Positions 34,781-47,440 of a stretch of 64,000 bases of DNA are shown here, piece by piece. The notes under the pieces were generated by a model. It had not been told where the DNA came from and ran no database searches. It saw nothing but the letters and a program-made list of their open reading frames with translations. Position 1 is the stretch's first letter; each line of letters opens with the position of its first letter. Origin of the DNA: Rattus norvegicus (taxonomy: Eukaryota > Chordata > Mammalia > Rodentia > Muridae); assembly GCF_036323735.1 (NCBI RefSeq), contig NC_086026.1, positions 90,950,859 through 91,014,858 on the forward strand. Reading direction: 5' to 3'. Position numbers and translations under genes: made by a program.

Positions 34781-35790
34781 ACAATGCCTGATAAGGAATA
34801 AAAGGATGAGAATAGGAAGATGACTGACATAAGTCCACTTGAGACCAGCACCTGACGATAGGTAGGTGGAAGTGGTGAAAGAGATGTAATTTTACTGATT
34901 AGAAACCAAACTTTATTGCAGCTAAATTCTTTCCACACTTAAAAGGATTTTGTTGTTGTTTGTATGTGGGATGATTAAAAACTAGAGATAGGCATGAAAA
35001 AAACTTGATAACACATTATAAATTTCTAAGAATTGCGATGTCCCAAAGCTCATGACACTTCCTAGGTATTTGATAAATGGTTTATTTGCTTAGGGCCTTA
35101 ACTGCAGGCACAGAGGCTTCTTAAAATCATCTTTGACTTTTCTAGAGGGAAAACACCTCTGCTGATGATCAAGACCACCAGAGCCTCAAGGTGTAGACTT
35201 TGGGAACTTTATTATTGTGAACATCTTGGCTTACAAAATTATTTAATTGAGATAAATGATTGTGTGCTTAGCAAAACCTTGCATCTTCACATAAGGTGCA
35301 AGGAAGCAACATGTCTTTGGATACTGTGAATTATTACAGCTTTGGAACTACATCCCCAAACCACCAATGAGGTAAAATATACTTCATAAATAAGTAAATA
35401 TTTATTATGAACACATGTGGAAGCTAGCCACCAATACATGTAAAAATGTGAAAGAAACAGGGCAAGAAAGGGTATGCATGTGTGGGTAAGGACTGACTTT
35501 AGCTAATGGGCATAGGTTATGAATGAAGGCATGATGCTAATTCCTCTTCCAGCTCTGCTTATGTCATGGATTTTTTATATTGATTGTTGGATAAGTTCAT
35601 AAAAGTGGATATTGAAAGTGTAAATTGCATGTAAGACTCCAGAGCTTCTGCTCCTCATTCGTATGCCAACTATATGGAAGGAAAGTCTCTAGTGCTTGGC
35701 ACTGGAATTTTTGTTAGATAATTAATGGAATTTGCAAAGAACATTATCTCTCATAATTTCATTTATCCCACTTCCATTTTTTCTCCTAAA
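34781..35790. other. No feature recognised
   Basis: Post-insertion flank of the L1. Ordinary intergenic sequence. Confidence 0.4.
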
Positions 35791-35794
35791 TATA

Positions 35795-35945
35795 CATACA
35801 CATACAAACACATATGCACACATATGCATATTCATACACATGTGCAAGCATATACATACACATCACATACACATATATCACATACATATACATATGTGTA
35901 CATAAATACACATACATATACATCATATACATATATATGTATATA
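35795..35945. repeat. Degenerate (CATA/CACA)n repeat
   Basis: Irregular alternation of acatac, acatat and cacata units over about 150 bp. The frame through it is an artefact. Confidence 0.85.
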
Positions 35946-35979
35946 ATTATGTGAATTTTAAGTAAGTTTATAAAATAAT

Positions 35980-36650
35980 TTCCTCATGGATTCTCCAATC
36001 ATCACTAGGGTTATTTTTCTCTGCTTCCTCCTCTCCATCTGTATTACCTTCTTGCTCCCTCTTAACTTAAGGCCCATTATTCCTATGTTCCAGTTCATGG
36101 CAGCCTATTAAATTCTTTCTCTAGAATTTCTTCTCCCCAGCATCCCTTATCGTCCCTATCAACTTCCATGACTTCTGCACCTACTTCAGATTATAAAGAT
36201 GATAAATATTCTATAAATTAAATTATAATTTATAAATATTATAAAATTTTTATAAATTTATGGAAATATTTTTTTTACCTTTTGAGATTACTCAGATCTA
36301 AAGATTCAGAACTAGAATCCAAAAGCAAGAAGGACCATGTGATGACCATCTTTCTGATCTGGATTAGTCTATCAGTTTATTAATTTCCAGCTACATCTAA
36401 TTTCTGGCAAATTTTATGATTTCCCTTACAGTTGAATAGAATTCCATGTATCTGTGTACCACATTTTCATTATGTATTCATTAGTCAAAACATATTTAGG
36501 TTTCCCAGCAGTTATGAATAAACAGGAAAAAACATGGCTAAGCAATTATCTGTGTAGTAGGATGTTGAGTTCTTTATTTGCCCAGAGTAGTATAGCTGGG
36601 TCATATGGTAGGCCTATTTTAGCTTTAAACACATTTAATAAAACATAAGT
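35980..36650 (-). mobile_element. Old L1 3' end, minus strand
   Basis: 36,420-36,650 is the reverse complement of an ORF2 terminus of an older L1 type: gttgaatagaattccatgta, accacattttcattatgtat, ggatgttgagttctttattt, gctgggtcatatggtaggcc. The AT- and CT-rich part at 35,980-36,200 (ctgcttcctcctctccatct) would be its 3' UTR. The two are separated by a low-complexity AT stretch. No frame survives. Confidence 0.65.
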
Positions 36651-37010
36651 AGGAAATAATTTTATTTTATATTAATTATATAGTTTATGGTTTACTTTCA
36701 AGTGTTTCATATAATATTGTAAAGGCACCAAATTGTTATCTGTATATAAATTAATTGAATAAAAGATTACATTTTGGTACAAATACAAATGAACTCTTTT
36801 TTTCAGGCAAATAGATAAGCAAAGTAGGTTTTATTAATATAAAGAACTTTACCATTAACATGTGGCCACAGAATAAAGTACTCAAAATAAAAAACATTTA
36901 TTATGCCTTAGATATGATGATATGAGTGTATGTCAATGAAGCATGCACTATTAGAACACTGTTATTCAAAGCGTAGCCTAGTTAAAGGCTACTGACTTTT
37001 GAAATTTTTT
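36651..37010. other. No feature recognised
   Basis: AT-rich DNA. Confidence 0.4.
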
Positions 37011-37135
37011 ATTGTTTGAGATTTTAATATAATTATACAATTTCACCATACATTTTCTCACTCCAAATGTTCAAATATACTACTCTGTACTCTCCTCCAA
37101 ATCCACAGGTTATTTTAATTGTTCTGCATATGCAT
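37011..37135 (-). mobile_element. Short L1 3' terminus (Lx9-like), minus strand
   Basis: aattttttattgtttgagat, aatataattatacaatttca and ctctcctccaaatccacagg follow the reverse complement of an old Lx 3' end. A (CA)n tract truncates it. Confidence 0.45.
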
Positions 37136-37137
37136 AC

Positions 37138-37161
37138 CACACACACACACACACACGCGTG

Positions 37162-37192
<31 letters not shown>
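37138..37192. repeat. (CA)n microsatellite
   Basis: CA run with a cgcgtgcacg interruption in the middle. Confidence 0.95.
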
Positions 37193-37739
37193 TTAATATA
37201 GTATAACCAATTGATATTACTTCCCTGAAAAAGACTATTTTTCTTGTTCTCAGATTTCCTAAAAACTTTGTCTAGGGTTGAGGCACTCATGAGCTTTCCT
37301 AATTCATGTCAGTATATCTATAGCTATGATAACATATTGGTATTACCCTTAGTTGTCCTCTGGAGGTGAAAGGTTTAACTCTTGTCAATGCACATCAGAC
37401 ACAGTACACAGAGGCCCTGAAGTGGTTTGGACCTAAAAGTCTCCTCCCTAAGGATCAGCTTTAATGATACCAAAAGGCACCATGCAAGCTTTCAAAAGAG
37501 GAAAAATAGGAATAGCTCTAGCCCAGCTGGAATGCCTGCTAGCTACATTGGATGGCCAGCATGGCAAATAACCCTCATAGCTGGTAGCCAACAGTTCTCT
37601 AATTTTACTTAAATCTCACACAATAAAAAGATGCCAAGTCTGGTATAGAAACCTAACCTAGGGCTAGTGATGTTATGGATCTGGAAGAAAGACTTATAAG
37701 CATCACTTTATTAAAGCAGCATAATCTCTAGTGCATTCC
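37193..37739. other. Possible upstream part of an L1 3' UTR
   Basis: No gene seen. The right half may belong to the L1 3' UTR that is clear from 37,740 onward, but similarity is too weak to place a boundary. Confidence 0.3.
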
Positions 37740-38247
37740 GATTTTTACCTTTTCCCCTCAGATTAATATAGCCCTCACTATTAATGATACTCCATTATGC
37801 TTATAGTCTGGAGCCTAGTTTAACTGTCCTCTGAGAAGCTCCACCCGGCAGTTGACTGAAACAGATACCCACAAGCCAAACAAAACAAACTTTGGACAGA
37901 GGTCAGGGACCCTGATGAAAGAGTGGAGGGAAGGATTGAAAGCCCCGAAGGGGATAGAAACTTCAAATGAAGACCAATAGTGTCAACTAACCTGGACACC
38001 TGGGAGCTATCAGAGTCTGAGCCACCTATCAAAGAGCAGACATGGGCTGGACTGAAGTCCCTAGTACATATCAGAAGACTTATTTGTCCTGCCTCAGTGA
38101 GGGGAAATATGCCTAATCCTGCAGAGACTTTGTGCCAGGGTCAGGAGTATGCAGGGGTGTCCCATCTTCTTAGAGGTGAAGGGATTGGGGAATGAGGGGA
38201 GGGACTGTGTGAGGGGTGGACTGGGGGGACAGTGTTTGTGATGAAAA

Positions 38248-38282
<35 letters not shown>

Positions 38283-38315
38283 ATAGATAAATAGATAAAT
38301 AGATAAATAAATAAA
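37740..38315 (+). mobile_element. L1 3' UTR (Lx-type), plus strand
   Basis: tagtctggagcctagtttaa, ttggacagaggtcagggacc and gcctaatcctgcagagactt parallel the 3' UTR of the inverted L1 at 14.4-14.8 kb (ttggacagaggtcagggact; gcctaatcctgtagagactt). It ends in a (TAAA)n tail, with no ORF2 attached. Confidence 0.82.
38244..38315. repeat. (TAAA)n tail, with TAGA variants
   Basis: Expanded poly(A) tail of the preceding L1. Confidence 0.92.
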
Positions 38316-39805
38316 ATCAATTATAGCCAGCACTCTGGAACCTGAGGCAGCAGAATTTGAAGGAAGAGAGTGCTTATTCTTATATAAATCTCAGCTTATT
38401 CCTCTATAAAATGAGAGTGATTATGTTGCCCCTGCCTATGGAAATTTTCTCGTTATTGAGTATCGGTAATGAGTTTATAATACTTAAATGTCATATGCCA
38501 TTCAATAGCTTATGATTACCATTCATAATGCTAATTCCTTCAAACAGAAGTGAACGTTGTAACTGGCAAGGGTGGATGGTATGTGCCCATGATTTCTGCT
38601 TGAGAGAGGAGCTGGTCGGAGTCAGGAATCTATTCTCTTCCCAAATGGTGAACACTGATCTCAACATTACAGCACAGGTATTTCCACACTTAGGAAGGCT
38701 TGAGGTTTGATTTTGCAACTTTCCTAGTAAAAGGCAAGTACAGTAAGACTGTACTTTGGACCAGGATTTTGGACCTTTTCCTGGGCTTTTCTTCAGGTGC
38801 CCCAACAGACAGAGTGACAGCTCACTGCCAGCCCCACCATCGTGATAAAGGAATCTAACGCCCTAAAGGGAACCGTACAGCAAGACTGTTTTTAGTCTTT
38901 AGACTGTTTTAGACTGTGGTGAGTTTGTTTAATGAGATATACTTTCAATTTATGATATGGTCAACTTATGACAGTGGGTTTATTGGGAATGAATCCCCTC
39001 TTAAGTGGAGAAGCAGGTGTACACAAATGTCTCGATTAGACCTTCCTGCACCCTTGCTGTCTCTCTTAAGGCCATCTCTGATTATCAAAGCACCCTCATC
39101 AAGAATTCTAGTAAAGATTCATCAGGGATTGGTCCTTAATGGAGCTGCTTTGTGTCCCCAAAGCCACTTTCTTTTCAGAGTACTGCTTCTATTTGGATGC
39201 AGTCTTTCTCACACAAACAAATAATCCCCCCAAATTAATGTTTTCTTTTTTCTCTAGGTTTGGAAAACTGAGTTTCCTCCCATCATTGCATTTATCATTC
39301 TCCTTTCCACACCAAACATTTTAATTATATCTGTATATCCCAGCGAAGTCAGGGACAGAACGCTATAAAGAACAAGGAAAGCAATTCAACCTGAAATATA
39401 AACAACCCAAAGGTCAAATAACAATGGCAGGGTTGTCACGGTCAGAAGACAGTTGCCAAGAGTTTGGTACTGACAGGTCATACTCTGAGACTGGTCTTCC
39501 ATGAGGAAACTTCTCTACAGGACACAATGGGTTGTTATTCCCAAACTTTGTCAGTCTACACCAAAAGGGTGGTCTGAGTAAGGTCGTCTTTGTTTAGAGG
39601 CAGAGACCTGGAAAGGTTAGTTTCCCTTGGAGGCCTGTGATTGGGGGCATAGGCAAAAAGGATGATCTAAAAGTGTAATCTGGACTTTGAGTGGTAAACT
39701 CAGCAGGGTAGGCTCTGCATTATTTCACATTAGGAATATTATGACAGAGGTCAATTGTTCATTGAAGGCAGGAATTTTCCAAGTTCAAAATAAACCTGTT
39801 AAAGC
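38316..39805. other. No feature recognised
   Basis: Mixed intergenic DNA. Frames up to 104 codons (38,491-38,805 minus; 38,916-39,224 plus) show no domain. agcactctggaacctgaggc at about 38,329 could be a tiny B1 remnant. Confidence 0.35.
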
Positions 39806-39806
39806 T

Positions 39807-39844
39807 AAAATAAATAATAAATAAATAAGAGAGAAAGAAAAAAA

Positions 39845-39901
<57 letters not shown>

Positions 39902-39922
39902 GAAGGAAGGAAGGAAGGAAGG
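39807..39922. repeat. (GAAA)n(GGAA)n purine microsatellite
   Basis: TAAA units, then a long GAAA run, then about five GGAA units. Confidence 0.95.
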
Positions 39923-40285
39923 TAGTCCTCACTCCTAATTAAGGAAACTTCTCTTTGCAACAGATGGAGACCTCCGCAGAACACCACTATCCATCAAAAC
40001 GCAGTTATAGAGCCCCATTCCAACCAATGCATCTATAACAATCTGCCTGCACTTAAGGCTCAGGCATCACTGAGGGAGAGAGTTCAGAAAGATCGTAAGG
40101 CAGAGGAACAGTGAGTTTGGTGTGAGATTGTGTTTCCTAGAAATGTCAGAATCTACATCCATGAACTCTTATCATCATGACTGCTACTGGCATTTGTGGG
40201 TTGATTTTATAGTGAGTGTAATGGACTCCTTTATTAGCTCTAAAATTTTTTCTCATTTCTTTTTTGTTTTTTTTTAAGCCATTGC
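39923..40285. other. No feature recognised
   Basis: Nothing recognised. Confidence 0.4.
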
Positions 40286-40287
40286 AG

Positions 40288-40440
40288 TAGCTGGGTGTGG
40301 TGGTGCATTCCTGTATTCATGAGGTAGAGGAAGGCAGATCTCTCTGAGTTTGAAGCCAGTCTGGTCTCCATAGTGAGTTCCAGGACATCCAGAGTTGTCT
40401 CAAAAAACCTGAAACCCTGTCTCAAAAATCAAAGGGCGAA
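40288..40440 (+). mobile_element. B1 SINE, plus strand
   Basis: gctgggtgtggtggtgcatt, ggcagatctctctgagtttg, agttccaggacatccagagt and gaaaccctgtctcaaaaatc give the whole 7SL-derived B1 layout in order. Several CpG-type changes and a duplicated tctcaaaaaacctgaaaccc region indicate moderate age. A roughly 60-bp A-rich tail with aacaaaa units follows to about 40,502. Confidence 0.92.
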
Positions 40441-40759
40441 AAACAAATGCCAACAAAACAACAAAACGAACAAAAATATGAAAACAAAATCAAAATGAAA
40501 AGTTTTTGTGGTTTCCCTCACATAGGTTTTGTCTTCTATAAATGCAGATATTTTAACTTCTTTTTTGATATGAAAAACAGTATTCAGATGTAGGACAAAC
40601 TCTACTAAATTTTCAGTAGCATTCTTGAACTGAGACAGAAATGATATGGAACCTTAAGACAAAGCCAAACAAAGCAACTGAACAAAGGGCCAGCAGCCAA
40701 AGCAGTAATACAAAGGAAAGCACACTTGGAGACATTCTTCATCCTACGGTTTACAGTGC

Positions 40760-41085
40760 TTTCATTAAGCTGTAGTGGTAAGACAATATAGTCTTACCAT
40801 AAACTGAGAAATTAGATTAGTGAAAAAGCATATAGTCACCAAGTCTAAACTAAATCAAGTAAATTTTTGACCAGAAAACTAAAAAGACACAGTGGAGGAG
40901 TGACTTTTTCAGCAAACAGTGCTGGAAAACTGGTTTCCACATGCAAAGGAACAAAGGAACCTTCACACACGTATTTCACAACACAGAGTTAAATGGGAAA
41001 CATTGAAACTGTGAAACCCCCAAAGAGCATACAGAGGGAAGCCTTCAACAGTGCTTACGACATTGATTTTTTTTGGATAGCCCAT
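40760..41085 (+). mobile_element. Old L1 ORF2 remnant, plus strand
   Basis: cagcaaacagtgctggaaaa and ctggtttccacatgcaaagg (about 40,910-40,950) match the conserved segment before the ORF2 C-terminal part, as does acattgattttttttggata near 41,060. The flanks (gtagtggtaagacaatatag) fit the upstream region. Stops occur in all frames. Confidence 0.55.
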
Positions 41086-43849
41086 CAATAGCAACCCAAG
41101 AAGTTTTCCACATGGAAGGAGGTAATTAACGAAATAGCAGTGAATGTACCTACACTTTTATTAAAAAATCTCCTATTTGCAATGCAATACCTACTCATTC
41201 TAAAGTTGACACGAGTGACATATTTCCTCTGCATATTTAGCTGCTTCCATTCTGATGTCTCTTGAAAATTTTTGCTAATGTTAATGATTGCAGAATTAAA
41301 ATATTTTGCCATTATTTTAAACCTTCACATCAGAATCTAATTCCACAGTTCCCTGTGATGTAGTTCTATAATGGTAATTTTGTGGCAATTCTTCACTTGT
41401 ATATTCTTCCATTTTTCTCAGGCACATTGAATCTTTGCTATGAAATGGACACAGCTTTCTAAACCTGTCCCGTATTCTTCCAAGATACTGTTCAGGAGAA
41501 GCATGCCAGTTACTTCTCTGATGTTGTCTGACCACAAATACCAAAATCCCTGGTCAAAAACCTTGAGGGAAAAGTTCACTGCCCAAGAATCTTCCTACTC
41601 CAGAGTTAGTAAGAACCTTAAATACATGCTCTTGTTGGATTTTAATTTTCTACCACTTTAAGTATCATGAGAAGAAATACTGCTTTCCCAATTCAGTTCA
41701 TCTTGCAACTGACATTTGATTCCCTTTTTAAAATACTTTGTCAAGATATCAAGAAAGTGTTACCACAGTAATTATATCTTTTAAAAAATGATTCAGCAAA
41801 AGTGGGTGGAAAAGGAAATGAATTCAATCAGAAGTTTGAACAGTAACAGAAACAATGTTTATCACATAGGTTTTAACTCTCCAAGAAGTTTAGAGCTCTT
41901 AGTGCATTGACTTGAAGATAAGTCATTATCATTTTTTCATACATCTAATTGCCTAAAGACCTAAGAAGTAATGTTTTCTTTAAACTATTTTATTAAGAAG
42001 AATAACAGCATAATTTAATCTTGGAAATAACCAGAATAAAAGCCCCCTGGATGATACCATGCCACACAAAGAACAATATATTAATTTATCATTAAATCAA
42101 AATGGCAAAATGCTGTTAATTTGATAGAACAGAGTAAAATGTAAGCAAAAGTTTTAGTTTAGAACTTCATGCTTTTATTTAGGAAAGCATTCCTTGAGAG
42201 ACTATCAGTAGTGAGATGCAGAACAGGAAGAATGATGAGAGGTGCATTCTCTTCACAGCAACTGATGACAATGCTATGCTGACTCTTCCAACCATTCCTA
42301 CATAGACTCCTTTCAAGTGATATCTTAAATAAATTTCATATATAATTGTGTGTTTTATACATTTTCTAAATCTTACACATTTCAAATTGTGCAATTTAAT
42401 TGATAATTTTGACTCACTATTTCCTAAAAATCACATGGTGCTCAGTTTCTGAGGCTCTTGTTTCCTTGTGTTTTACGGAAGGTTCAGCTAATATCAAGCA
42501 TCAGATGGTTGTCCAAAGACTTATGATGCCTCTCTGAAAGTATATCTATTCTCTAGTACCATCCACATTCCAGTTAAATAAAATCTCCCTCAACCTCTTT
42601 TAGTAATGCTATCTTATCTGTCTTCCAGGATCCTTACAGATTTTGTTCAAGTACTTTTTAGTTATTGAATTATTTCACTCTGTCTGTTTAGATGTTTCCT
42701 ACTGTGTAGAACTAGGAGGTAGAGTATCTGCTGTCTACAGAGAGATCCCCAGACAATATCAGCATGAGGATCAAACTCATCTTGTTAGGTAAGTGGTTGA
42801 TTCTCCAGTGATCTGTAAATTGGCATAGGCTAAAGGCCATTTCCCCAATCTGTTCTCACATCCTTTTTCTGTACCAATAGACAATGACTTCTTTCGTACT
42901 GTCTCTGTGCTGTACTGTCTTCCTTGTGGTGAAGACACTTTGTAAGTTGATGTTATCTAAAGTGCCCACTTTTACTTTTATAAGGGATTTTAAAGATAAT
43001 TCTGTAACAGTTCCTTTTATTTTCATTAAATGATAAATATAATATTGTCATAACATAAGAGTAAATTGATTAAAATGCTTTTCACTACAGTAATTGTTCT
43101 CAATATTTGAGTTTCTACAATGCGAAACCAGCTACTCTATCTCAGGGTATCATATAATTCATCTGAAACTCCACATTCATTTTTATCATATTACATAATT
43201 ACATCTTGCTCAAATGAAATGAATTAAACACTTTATATTATACTCTTGATGGACTTTCAGATCTATTTGGCATTTTATAATTTAATAGTATTAATCCAAC
43301 TGGAGAACAGAAGTTCGAATGATTCCTTTTGTTACAGAAACCTAGAACATTAATAAAAATTAAGTGAGAACAATTGTTTAAAGAGTAAAAATATTGAAGA
43401 AGGCAGTTTTATTTTTGTGTCTTGATAATATTTAGAAGCTATCAAAGGGAATTTAAGTTGTCTTACATCCAACAGGGCCAGCAGCAGGCTTCAGAATTTT
43501 TGATTTTGAGGTAGTATACTCCCTAATGCATTATGAGCTGAACTTCCTTACCACTTCCCCTCATAGGCTGTGCAATAAGCAGGAGCCATAATCAATATTT
43601 CTGATAATCCAATAGAGAATTCATTCATCAAACATTCTATTGGAAATGTATTTGGTTACAAGGTAATAAATCTTATGTTATATTCAATTTTCATTTTATA
43701 TGATTTGGAGAAACAGGATCGACCCAAATATTATTCATGTTCTAAAATAGCTATGTCACTAAATCAAATAGGCAACTTAAAGCTTGTGCAACATTAAAAA
43801 TTCCTTTGGGACCAAAGTCAACTAAGAAATTTATCATATATTATAAACA
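41086..43849. other. No feature recognised
   Basis: 2.8 kb of AT-rich DNA without recognised repeats. The 75-codon minus frames at 41,085-41,312 and 41,317-41,544 are discussed under findings. Neither is supported as a gene. Confidence 0.35.
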
Positions 43850-44290
43850 AAAGAGGTAAAGTAAAGGAGCCCTGCACTGCACCCGGGCATATCAGGAGAG
43901 CGGGCTCTGCTGGTACAGACACTGGAAGGCTGGTTACAAGAGTGTGAAAGCAGGGGAGCTGGCCCAGAGCCTCACCTAGGCAGCATGGGAGAGCCGGTGG
44001 CACGTGCACAGGAAAGCTTGTGAGCTGACCGATTCGGCTAGCACTCAGGCCCAAATCAACTGATTTGAATTGGCACGTTCCAACATCTACCCCATCTATG
44101 AACTGCTGGAGCTCAAAGGGCATTTTCTGCAGATTCAAAGCTGCAGGATCTCCATGATACAGGGCAACAACTGTGTCTGAGAGGAGTCAGGGTAATGATC
44201 CAGTTCTGATGGTGTTACAGAAGCCAAAGGCCTTGAACCAGACCAATGACTCATTGCAATATTTGTAAGTGAAGATATTTAGGCAAAGGG
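43850..44290 (+). other. GC-richer block, probable dispersed repeat
   Basis: Raised GC and several CpGs (cacccgggc, gagccggtggcacgtgca, accgattcgg) against an AT-rich background. The text gcacgttccaacatctaccc, aaagctgcaggatctccatg and acagggcaacaactgtgtct reads like a medium-copy rodent repeat, possibly an LTR or an L1 5' region. The family is not identified and no frame is convincing. Confidence 0.35.
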
Positions 44291-44849
44291 GTTTACTGTG
44301 GGACAAACCATGATATTGCAGCTTCCACAACCAAATCGCTTAGTTGTTTGCTTGGTTTGCTTTGGTTTGGTTTTTTGGAGGGCTGTTGCAAAGGCAGAGG
44401 GTAGATATGAAGAGACGTGGAGATAAGTGGCATTGTGGCAGATGATGTGAAATTCACAAAGAATCAACAAGAAGTTAAAATAAAGAAGCAAAGTAAAATG
44501 TAAAGTCATAAACCTCTGACTCCTAAGTGCTAGCCTGATGATTGACAGATGGATCCAATTGTTTCCCTATTCACTAGGCTTATTATCTTCTGTACTTTAC
44601 GACATCATCCTGTCGGGATTCAGTATGGTCTCTGCGGCTGAGAATTTAGATAAAGGTGAGATGTGCCCAGATCATGTTAATATGAATATATCTTGAGCAT
44701 TATTTTTAGTAAAATTATTAATTGAAATAAAATACAAGGAATTTACTTTATGTTACACATCAAAAACATTTACCTACATTGAGGTCAGGTAGGATTTTTA
44801 TTTTTACTTAGATTGATTTTCATTTATAAACATGTTAAATTTATTTTGC
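44291..44849. other. No feature recognised
   Basis: Nothing recognised. Confidence 0.4.
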
Positions 44850-45095
44850 TCTTTTCTCTTCCCCCTTTTTCTGCCTAGCTCTTCTCACTTTCTCGTTTTT
44901 CCTCAGTGACTCTTACTTCCATTTCTGCCAAGCTCTTCTCTCTGTTTCACTCCTCTGTCGCTCTCTGCATCTGTCTCTCTCAGTCTCTCTCTGTCTCTCC
45001 CCTAGTTTGTTGGCAAACAAGCAATAATATATTTATATCTCCCCCTCCTTCCCTCCATTTGTCATTTATTCATCCTTCCCTCCCTCTCCCTCTCT
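44850..45095. repeat. Pyrimidine-rich (CT)n-type tract
   Basis: Long C/T-biased region with tctctctgtctctcc segments, interrupted around 45,000-45,030. Confidence 0.8.
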
Positions 45096-45104
45096 GTTGG
45101 TGGT

Positions 45105-45262
45105 AGAACTTCAGCTATGCGAAGGTGGCACAGAACTTTCTATATTGCCAGGGGGGGGGGTGATGTTAAACTCTTGATATTCTACCACTCTGGTGCTGGG
45201 ATGAAACCCAAGCTCTGAGTGTGCTAGGCCAGCACTCTTCCTCTACAGCCAAGCAAGCCTGC
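45105..45262 (-). mobile_element. B4-like SINE, minus strand, diverged
   Basis: The right half, tctggtgctgggatgaaacc and ggccagcactcttcctctac, is the complement of the tRNA-like half of a B4/ID-type SINE. The left half is B1-like but poor and holds a run of 10 Gs at about 45,152-45,161. Confidence 0.5.
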
Positions 45263-45750
45263 TTTAATTTGCTCATGGCTATGTCCATAAAGCTAACTCC
45301 TCTGGGGTTGCTTTGTGATTGTTATATACTCATTCTCTTCTAAGCTGCTTGCCAAAGTCTTCTTACTACACAGTGCTAACCCTACTAGGGTTAGGGTTCA
45401 ACAAGAAAACAAGTGAGTGCACATCAAAGACTCCAGGGATTGAGGGAAACATACATCGAGGAAATATTTTTAAAGCCATTGATTAGCTTTTAAGGATCTG
45501 AATTTGTAATATAGTGAGGAATTCAAGAGTGCTTAGGGAAAAAGAGGAACTATGTAAGACTGTCCTAAAAAGGGAGATCTTGGAAGCATGAGGTGACATG
45601 TCTTGCAAAATAAGCAAAGGACAGGCTCTGAAAAGTAGATGTATGTGTGGTAGCATGACTTCTCGGCCAGGCACCCACCAACTTCATACCCTTTCTTTCT
45701 CTGTTAGCAAACAAACAGGCATAAAAAATAATGACAAGGATGATGGTGAT
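45263..45750. other. No feature recognised
   Basis: Contains a perfect short repeat, actagggttagggtt, near 45,384. Nothing else recognised. Confidence 0.4.
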
Positions 45751-45793
45751 AACAACTAATAATAATAACAATAACAACAACAACAACAACAAC

Positions 45794-45832
<39 letters not shown>
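45751..45832. repeat. (AAC)n(AAT)n trinucleotide microsatellite
   Basis: AAC units followed by an AAT run. The antisense poly-Leu frame is an artefact. Confidence 0.95.
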
Positions 45833-45833
<1 letters not shown>

Positions 45834-45987
45834 TCAAATCAAAATAAGCCAGGATAAGACTAAACTATCGCTCTAAATAAAAGAGTCAAAGATCACTGGA
45901 TTCATGTTATGTTGGCCCTTCCTTTAATGCCCATTTCTTTACATCCCATCTCTAGGTTTTCTGTCTCCCATGAAGCAACAAGTTCCT

Positions 45988-46817
45988 TTTTAAATGAATT
46001 AGAAAACGTCATCCTGAGTGAGGTAACTCAGTCACAAAAGAACACACACGATATTCACTAACTGATAAGTGGGTCTTAGTCCAAAAGCTTGGAATACCCA
46101 AGAAACAATTCATAGACCATATAAAACTCAAGAAGAAGGAAGACCAAAATGCAAATGCTTCAGTCCTTCTTAGGAGGAAGAACTAAATACTCTCCGTAGG
46201 AAATAGAGGGACAAACAATGGTGCAGGGACTGAAGGAAAGGTCATCCAGAGACTGCCCCACCTTGGAATCCATCCCATATGCATCCACCAAACGTAGTCA
46301 CAATTGCTGATGCCAAGAAGTGCTTGCTGACAGGAGACTGGTATGGATGGCTCCTGAGAGGCTCTGCCAGAGCCTTTTTGATACAGATGAGGATGCTTGC
46401 AGTCAACCATTGGACTGAGCATGGGGACCCCAATGAGGAGTTAGAGAAAGGACTGAAGGAACTGAGGGGGTTTACAACCCTATTTAAAGAACAACAATAA
46501 CAACCAACCAGATCCTCCAGAGCTCCTAGGGACTAAACCATGAACCAAAGAATACACATGGAGGGACCCATGGCTTTAGTCGAATATGTAGCAGGGAATG
46601 TCATTGTCTGGCATCAATAGGAAGAGAGATCCCTGGTCCTGTGAAGGCCTGATTCTCCAGAGTATGGGAATGGCAGGGTGTTGAGGTGGGAGTGTGTGGG
46701 TGGGAGCCGGAGTATCTTCATAGAAGCAGAGGGAGGGGGAGGGACCATTGATGGGGGAAGGGGAATAACAATAGAAATGTAAATATATAAATTATACAAT
46801 AAAAATTAAAAAAAATA
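45988..46817 (+). mobile_element. 5'-truncated L1 3' end (Lx-type), plus strand
   Basis: Starts in the last roughly 30 codons of ORF2 (aacgtcatcctgagtgaggt, ctgataagtgggtcttag) and runs through the 3' UTR (cttcagtccttcttaggagg, gaggagttagagaaaggact, tagggactaaaccatgaacc) to an A-rich tail near 46,795-46,817. Its 3' UTR resembles, in reverse, those at 23.2-24.0 kb, so it is the same older subfamily. Confidence 0.88.
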
Positions 46818-47277
46818 GTGTTCTATTTCTGTCAAGTATTTTAGGCATCACCACAACAAAATAACTCAGTAAGAGAGTTGAGAACTCTCCCACCTCAAAG
46901 GGATCTCAAATTCAGTGGAGCTGGTGAAACTGTTGGGTGCTCAATCTGCAGCACTTAGCTGCTTTTTAGATTGTTCTTCAAAGCTAGTTGATGAGCAAAT
47001 TTCTCTAATACACATAAGGATAATCTACTAATACTTCTAAATCAAACACAAGTAAACTTATGAAATAAGAATTCTTGTGAAAGTCAGGGTTTTTAGTGTT
47101 TAACTGCGGATGATGCCTAAGACAGCTCAAATATGATATAGCAAGTGCATAATGCTCTTAGAAAAGACATAGATAACCAATGTATGAAACCAAATGCAAA
47201 GAGACATAAAATAATCAAGGAAATTTCAATTTGGCGTCCCATTGATGATATCCATTCTGGCCATGTATCTTCTGCCC
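46818..47277. other. No feature recognised
   Basis: Nothing recognised. Confidence 0.4.
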
Positions 47278-47440
47278 TGTCTTAGGTTTATTGCTGTGAA
47301 AAGATACCATGAACACAGCAAATGTTATAAAGAAAAGCAATAATTTGTTTCAGAGGTCAGTCCATTATCGTTATGGTAGAGAGCATAGTGGCACGCAAAT
47401 ATATGGGCCTTTAAGGGCCAATTTTATTCATACAAATGCA
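47278..47440 (-). mobile_element. URR1-like rodent repeat, minus strand, partial
   Basis: gtcttaggtttattgctgtg, aaaagataccatgaacacag and tttcagaggtcagtccatta are the reverse complement of the end of the repeat seen forward at 55.6-55.9 kb (ttggtcatggtgtctgttca, aaacccaaactaag). The name and hAT-type class are from memory. Confidence 0.6.

Noticed and set aside
35795..35945. Minisatellite with possible function
   Set aside because: Irregular CA/TA alternation without a conserved unit. Simple low-complexity DNA.
38316..38360. B1 SINE remnant
   Set aside because: Only about 20 bp (agcactctggaacctgaggc) fit. Too short to support.
45565..45837. Poly-leucine frame as a membrane protein
   Set aside because: It is a translation of the (AAC)n(AAT)n microsatellite complement.
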